Shown: positions 58,140-64,000 of the stretch, piece after piece
Layout of the letters: every line of letters begins with the position of its first letter
Position numbering within the stretch: the stretch's first letter is position 1
Assembly: GCA_022495005.1 (NCBI GenBank)
Contig: JAGYXB010000665.1
Coordinates: forward strand, 2,108,001-2,172,000
Length of the DNA stretch: 64,000 bases
Direction: 5' to 3'
DNA from: Rhyacophila brunnea
Lineage: Eukaryota; Arthropoda; Insecta; Trichoptera; Rhyacophilidae
Program-made: the position numbers and the translations under genes
Notes under the pieces: model-generated
Told to the model about the DNA's origin: nothing
What the model saw: the letters and a program-made list of their open reading frames with translations, nothing else
The model's database searches: none

Positions 58140-58605
58140 ATTTTACAACGTTTTTATTAGCTCATATTCTTATTTGTCCGGTAGTTGTTTATCCGGTACA
58201 AATCTTGCAATCGATTTTTAACTAACTTCCCGACTAACTAGACATTTGAAACTTTTAGAATATATCAGAACACGATGCCAGTGCATTATTTTAATACTTT
58301 TAGCCATCTTTAAGTAGAATTGAATTCATTTTCAGTTAATTCTGTTTTGTATGAAAAGTTATTTCGGAAGAAATTCTTAATCCAATCCACTATTATTCAT
58401 TGCTAAGTGAGTCCTAGCAACCAAATTATTAATATATACGTGCGTTACTATGGAAATCAAAATGACATTTCAGTATACTGTATTTGTTTATTTGTTTGTT
58501 TTTTATTTACTTCATATCAAGTAGAAGTTTGAGCATATTGAGCATAATAATTGAACAGAAAATTTAAAAACGTTGTATATAAAAAGTTCTTTTTATCATT
58601 TAGTT
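58140..58605 (-). repeat. Dispersed repeat family D, copy 2 (inverted)
   Basis: Reverse of 6336-6780. Shared landmarks: AAATCTTGCAATCGATTTTT, TCAGAACACGATGCCAGTGC, AAAACGTTGTATATAAAAAG. It is longer by about 25 bp in the middle. Three CGGGTT(C)CGT motifs lie just before it (58035-58115). Confidence 0.75.
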
Positions 58606-58609
58606 ACTT

Positions 58610-60500
58610 ATATAGTCTATAGGTTTATTCTTCTTTTTCATCTTAATATGGCTAGCAGGTACTCATCTCGGTACCTAATTAAAATGAATTACTCATTGAT
58701 TAATAGTAAATTGTAACTACGATACGTGTATAACTAAAATATGTGCATAGTAAAACGTAAAGCAATACGAATTACAAAGCCGAGGTGCTTACAATTATTA
58801 GAATTTATTGCAATAATTATTCGTTTAAGTATTTACCTGCATGGCAGGTTACATGAGAATTACGCACACTCGACTTTATAATAACTACTAATGTACCTAC
58901 TTATATTTTACAATGTGAAGTTTCGCTATAGGTGTTTGTGTATCTCGTCGTCGTATCGTATTAAAATACCATTTAACACAGTTTCTCAAAGTTTACACGG
59001 TAGGTATATGTGGCTGTTCAAATAACTATGCGATGAATACCGGTAAGGTTGTCCTGGCATGGTCGAAAGTCGCGATCTATGTCGTCATTTTTGTTAAATC
59101 TATTTATAACATTAAAAAAAGGTACATTTAAAATTCAACTTTTTTTTTGACTGGATTGCCACGTTGAACGCTCAATTTTCATTTAATTCCTTTACACCCA
59201 CAAACTTAAAATTGATTCACTTAAAATTTTGGGAGTGGTTCGATACTTACTCCAAACATGGGTCCCCATACAACTTTCTTTTTTGTTGATGATCTATCCA
59301 CCGGTTTTCAGATAGAAAAGTAAAAAAAATGGATGTCGCCGTTCAACTTTTCGAGATTACGGAACATAAAGAATGCATTTCGTCTCTGTTCTGGCAGAAC
59401 ACACTAACTAGAGAATACTAGTTTTGAGGATGTATCTATAGTCTAAGTTTTGAGTAATTTGACTTTGAAGATGTTAAAATGTTTCAAATGGTCTATCATG
59501 TGAGTTTATTAAGTAATCGTAAAAAGGATGACTTTAAAATAAAGACTGATTATTTATTAAGAAAGTTTGAAATAAGGAACATTTTGGTATAACTAACTCA
59601 ATATGTCATTTTTTCGAATTAGTGTCTTCTGCTAGAACAGTGACGATTTAAATCTCCACATTACAATGCTTTGGGGCGCCTACGGTGGCCAGGGTGGAAC
59701 CCCACTAGTAATAATGGTGTAATCTGTTTTTTAATTTTATTAAATTAATACACTCCATTGTATGATTTTTTGTCAATCATAGTCTGACTGTACTTCACAG
59801 AACAGTTCTTACTCATATGACTCCAAATAATTTTCCGGTGCTTTCTTATGTTCTGTGATGTTCGGGTTATCAGTCTTTGTATGCACCATACCCACCATTA
59901 TACAGAAAGTTACAGAAATAAGAGATAATAAGAAAACTCAAGGGCAAAACCCAATGTCGATAAACTAGCGGTTTATAGCTACATCAATTGGCATATTTTA
60001 CTTTGACTGATGTTGGATTGGATATTACCTATCCTCCAAATGTATGTCATTAAGCAGCGTTTGTATTTATCCACTTACTAGTTCACTATCACTTATTTCA
60101 ACTGATTAAAATCTCCACATTCCTAATTTTGCTTATGCCTATTTACAGAATTGTGATACGATTTAATATTGTTATCTATTATATTATTGATTGTAATTTA
60201 AAAAAAAAAACACAATTTATGCAGCGGAAAGTTTGAGGGCTGCCTTTTAGGTACATCGCATATACCTAATATGGGAAATGCAGCCAAGTTTCATCGCATA
60301 ACTATTTGAGCGTCCACAAACCTCTTTCATGCAGGTTCCAGCGACGCCATTAGCATATCCCGCTGCATACTTTTCCCCTACCTGGCTCCCTCTCTGTGCA
60401 GGGATGCCTTTCATCCCCTTGATAAGCTGGTAGCCACGACAGGTGAATACAAAATGAACGAAGATTATCTTGTCCTTTCGCCGTGGAGACGGCTACCATA
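58610..60500. other. AT-rich DNA, no gene recognised
   Basis: Nothing identified on either strand; the minus-strand frame 60350-60676 overlaps the SINE and is not a gene. Confidence 0.35.
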
Positions 60501-60522
60501 ATTCTTAATTTTAAACTAGGGA

Positions 60523-60703
60523 GGCGGCTCTCGTGGTGAAGTTGGTAAGGCGCTCGCCTTCCACCCGAGAGTTCCTGGGTTCGATTCCCGGTCATGACAA
60601 AAACATTCTCAAAGCCTGGCTGTTTGTGATTGTTCAAAATTACTAACAACCACCTTGTACGAAAAAGCAAGGACATGGTTATTAATAATTCTAAAAAAAA
60701 AAA
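60523..60703 (+). mobile_element. tRNA-derived SINE, family C, with 16-bp target duplication
   Basis: The head GGCGGCTCTCGTGGTGAAGT carries the A box; GGTTCGATTCC is a canonical B box. A 3' part (ACAACCACCTTGTACGAAAA, AAGGACATGG) ends in a poly-A run. AATTTTAAACTAGGGA is exact on both sides (60507-60522 and 60704-60719). The tRNA-like region cannot form an acceptor stem, so it is not a tRNA gene. The perfect duplication and A-tail suggest a recent insertion. Confidence 0.92.
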
Positions 60704-60719
60704 AATTTTAAACTAGGGA

Positions 60720-61805
60720 TATTCATATACCCGCGAGAGATTATCATGGGGTTTTTTCCGGTCTTTGTGATAATAATCGCTGTAGGTTGCTCTTATTGTA
60801 GATTGTAAACGTATTGATAAATAATAGCGCGTATGTACACAAAGAATTGGACGAATGTAAATGTCGCCAACCCATTAGACATTTGTAGTACATTATGATA
60901 TTTTATTAGGTTGACAATTTTTTTCTACGGCTGAATAAATGCTAAGATCCGAAACAGGGTATTTGACTTCAATTTGTCAATCCAATCGTGACAAGTTCGC
61001 ATATTTCACTCATCAAATTGACTGCATGCTTAGTTCATTTGTTGGCAAGTGGCAGTACTTGCATTCAATCACTGGTGCCTTTTCGTAATGCAATAGCCGG
61101 CCTTGATAGGAACTACTGCGTCAATTATGCAAATAAAATAAATAACGTGCGAATACGAAAAGGTGTTGTCATCGCGTGCATGTTTTAGCAGGTTATCAAT
61201 CCATCGCCTGACATTTTTGTTATTTGAAGAGCGATGTCATTTGCAAACAATACGATACATTTTCAATCACGTAAGTATGTGCGCTACCTTCCTATCTTTG
61301 ACCAGTCCAATTCCTTATAATATATTATTATGTATGTATAATGAATTATTTATCAGTTGTGTTACCATTTCTGTAATCTGCATTAACCTTGAAACAGAAC
61401 TTTTACCGGTAATATCGTAACAACTTTGAGCATTCAGCTTGATATTCATTTTTAACAATCTCTGACTTATATTTTCACATGCCTGATTGCATGTTGGATC
61501 TAAAAAATGACATTCAGGTTGAAAATGTAGTGCCGTTTTCTCACTTGGCGATTTTTGTCTTTCAACTGTATGTTGAGTAACGGTTAAAAGTCAATTGATA
61601 AGTGAGAGGTTGATTAACTTTTAAGTTAAATTTTTACTCTTGTCGATTTAACATTGAATCATCATTCGAGTCAACTCGCCATGAATTATTGCCTAGAGTA
61701 GATTAACTAAGGTGAAAACAACTTGCATCGGCACGTTAAGCTTGCTTTTATTATTTGACGCCATCTTGATGAAAAAAAAATCGGTTTTTTTGGTTCGGTA
61801 CATGT
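60720..61805. other. Anonymous DNA, no gene recognised
   Basis: Short open frames at 60988-61188 and 61163-61420 overlap each other and show no family motif. Confidence 0.35.
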
Positions 61806-61810
61806 TCAAA

Positions 61811-62490
61811 TACGCGCGTTAACATGATCTTACTCCCTACTTCATTTCGTTTGTCAATTTATGGCTACGGCCGTATGTTGTAGCCTAACCACTGGGAAAT
61901 GTCAATAGAAATGGCATATTTAAAAAAAAATACTAAGTACCTTATTCTTTCGTCAATCATTGTTATAAAACAATCATTATTCGTAGGATGTTTTATCACA
62001 TATGAATGGTCAAAGACATAGCTTATAGTCAGTATCTTTAGAATTATCTTCAAATGTGTTAATCGTGCCCATTTTTTGAATAATAAAATGCCTAATTCTT
62101 GTCAAATTTGGGATCACAGATTATAAATATAATTTTTTATCGTAAATATTTCACTATATAATGTTACAACAATTTTACTAATGGTTTTATAAATGCGTTT
62201 AAAAATTAATAAATCTAAAAAATCTTAACACCACTGCACATGGATGTACTGAAATATGACTATATTCTAAAACATTAGATCGACAGGTTTAAAAGAATAC
62301 CATTTTATGTAATAAAAACACTTTCATCACAATTTCATCGCAGTCACCAAATATTTAAAATAAATATAAAGGATAACAAGGCTTCAAAATTATACAAATA
62401 GATTATCTACAGCGTTTAAGGAATGTCCAGGCTTATGCTCTGAAAATATCATACAACTCCATTTTGACGTACGTGGCGCATGTGGGCCCT
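61811..62490 (+). repeat. Repeat family B, copy C
   Basis: TACGCGCGTTAACATGATCT to GTGGCGCATGTGGGCCC, colinear with 11977-12646 over its full length in the same orientation. No coding capacity. Confidence 0.82.
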
Positions 62491-64000
62491 TCTACCATCA
62501 AATGCCATAATAATTGTTTATATATCCATACACATTAATGTATACTAAGTGAGAGTTAAATAATTAAATATCTATCGTATTTCTGGAATTTGTGCCCGTG
62601 TTTGTTGATACAATGCCATTTATGTCAGGAATTTACCGGACACAATGCATAACACAGGTCAAATGTGCAGATGTGAATAACTTTGTTATCTTGCTTAGAA
62701 ACAATGCTCGGATTCTGTGAACATGTAATCAACATTTCTCGCGCTGCAACCCTCCGAGCCCCTCCGGCCGGATTAGGTCCACCCTCTTACAAATTACGAA
62801 AGATTAAAGGGAGCTACTGCTCTATGAAAGGGGAAAATCCCGTTATCTTTTGTCATTTTTTGATGGCAAATATTTGGCAGCTTCTTGTTGCACATTTTGT
62901 TAGCATTCATTTTTGGTGCTGCCTGGATTTTGTACTCAGTGAAGGGGTGCAAAGCTTTCTCTGACACGAGGCTTTTAAAATTCAAAAAGGGTTGCCTGTA
63001 ATCTTGATCCGCGTAGAAATATGGCAAGAAATCAATTTTGACAGCAAGGAATTTATGTCTCGGTAAGTCGCTCGTCATAATATTGTCAACAATAACATAT
63101 ATTTTTTAAAAAGTAATTTTTTATGTAGATCTTTTTTGCGTTTATGAAAACATCATTTTTACCGTTTTTATGTCGTTAATCAGTCTAAAACAGTTTTGTA
63201 AATACCTACTGATACCTCTCAGCCCCAGCATTCCTAAAGAGAACAGTTTGGCGGTACCTCATTGGCAAGGTTGTCATAATAGAAAATTGGGAAAGGAGTA
63301 AAATGTAAATAGTTAGTATGAATGATAGTAAAAGAAGTTTAATAATTGTAATGCACAATTATTAAACATATAGTGCCAACTAATTCAATCAATAAAACAT
63401 GAAATATTTAATCTCACAGCTTATAAGATTCGGCTTTCTGCCAACTTAACCCTGTGTAAAGAATGCTTTATAAATCATTTATCTACCTCAAATAAAATGT
63501 CATTTGTAAACTCGTTGAAATATTAAATTATAATTTTTGGGCGCCTTGAAAGATGTGTAATTACAAATTAAATATAACAGTATAAAAATAAGAACACAGC
63601 TAATCGTGAAAAGTGTTATTTAATTACACAAACCATTGAAATTTAAAAACATACTAAAACAAATACAGATTTTTAATACAACTTTGAGAAGCGTTTACTT
63701 GGTATGGGGACATAGAGCATTTGTTGGAAGATGGTAATTATTACTTAACTTTATGTTTAAATTGTGATGGCTGGAACTTCATCTTGGCTGGAATTATGAA
63801 CTGCGAATCCTTCTCCCTGTCCGAAAGGAAGTAACTACAAATGGCGTTGAAACTGTATCTAATTGTTAAACAAGCACGTCCGATCGGTACTGAATCTAAT
63901 CTCGGAGTGAGGATCTTGCGGGCGGAAATAAGTTATTTGTAAACAAGACGCTTTCAAAAAGGCGGGAAGAAACCCGATTGGCCTATTTTTAACCGTCATT
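62491..64000. other. Right edge, no gene established
   Basis: Overlapping open frames at 62683-62964 (plus) and 62794-63078 (minus) lie in a less AT-rich patch. A good donor-like CG|GTAAGT is at 63061-63068, but the plus frame stops 100 bases before it. No protein family recognised. Confidence 0.3.

Noticed and set aside
62683..63078. Overlapping plus and minus ORFs as a possible exon with donor near 63062
   Set aside because: The plus frame stops 100 bases before the donor and neither product matches a known family; left as unexplained.
1..64000. CRISPR array, prophage or bacterial operon
   Set aside because: Tandem repeats here are minisatellites without regular spacers; introns, SINEs and Helitrons show eukaryotic DNA.

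Overview
This is eukaryotic, intron-containing, AT-rich nuclear DNA. It has tRNA-derived SINEs, a Helitron, many hAT-type elements, TTAGG-type (insect telomere-like) repeats, and scattered TAGGTACCTACC-type simple sequence. Together these point to an insect, most likely a hemipteran such as an aphid; that placement is inference. Most of the window is transposon-derived. Only four stretches look like real host genes, and most long open frames are chance or repeat-derived.

Layout. 174-2710 (minus): the 5' half of an ABCG half-transporter in three exons; the gene continues off the left edge. 2.7-9.1 kb: upstream DNA with a decayed telomere-like foldback, a nine-unit minisatellite (4.34-5.42 kb) and a tandem pair of tRNA-SINEs. 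9167-11035: a deletion-derivative Helitron with both ends and a broken Rep/helicase N-terminal reading frame. 11.3-15.2 kb: several repeat families and LTR-like or hAT-like debris. 16038-19246 (plus): a two-exon Myb/SANT-like DNA-binding gene whose intron holds a TIR transposon and whose first exon appears frameshifted in an ATA run. 20603-22628: two hAT-type elements side by side within one 8-bp target duplication; one carries a 1.1-kb insert with a 229-codon ORF flanked by 19-bp direct repeats.

22744-34083 (plus): a tandem pair of genes for the mitochondrial ATP synthase inhibitor IF1, each of three exons with identical intron phases. The first copy is canonical. The second has a doubled SIR(E/D)A motif and a C-terminus that has lost the coiled coil. 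A dead copy of a multicopy EADTRM-motif gene lies between them. IF1 binds F1-ATPase in the matrix and blocks ATP hydrolysis; whether the second copy does anything is the main biological question here.

34-47 kb is a dense bed of hAT elements. Several have perfect 8-bp target duplications (38579-39442, 41289-42968, 43068-46534), and there are remnants of ZBED5/GTF2I-repeat-like transposases, four copies of a GGGGGCC-ended MITE, and two LINE fragments. 48281-48346 is an orphan first exon encoding a convincing signal peptide followed by a consensus donor site, with a GC-rich presumed promoter upstream; its downstream exons were not found. 49-64 kb is mainly anonymous AT-rich DNA with MITEs (50162, 52358, 55325), another hAT (56872-57654), a young SINE with a 16-bp target duplication (60523-60703), and second copies of repeats seen in the first 20 kb.
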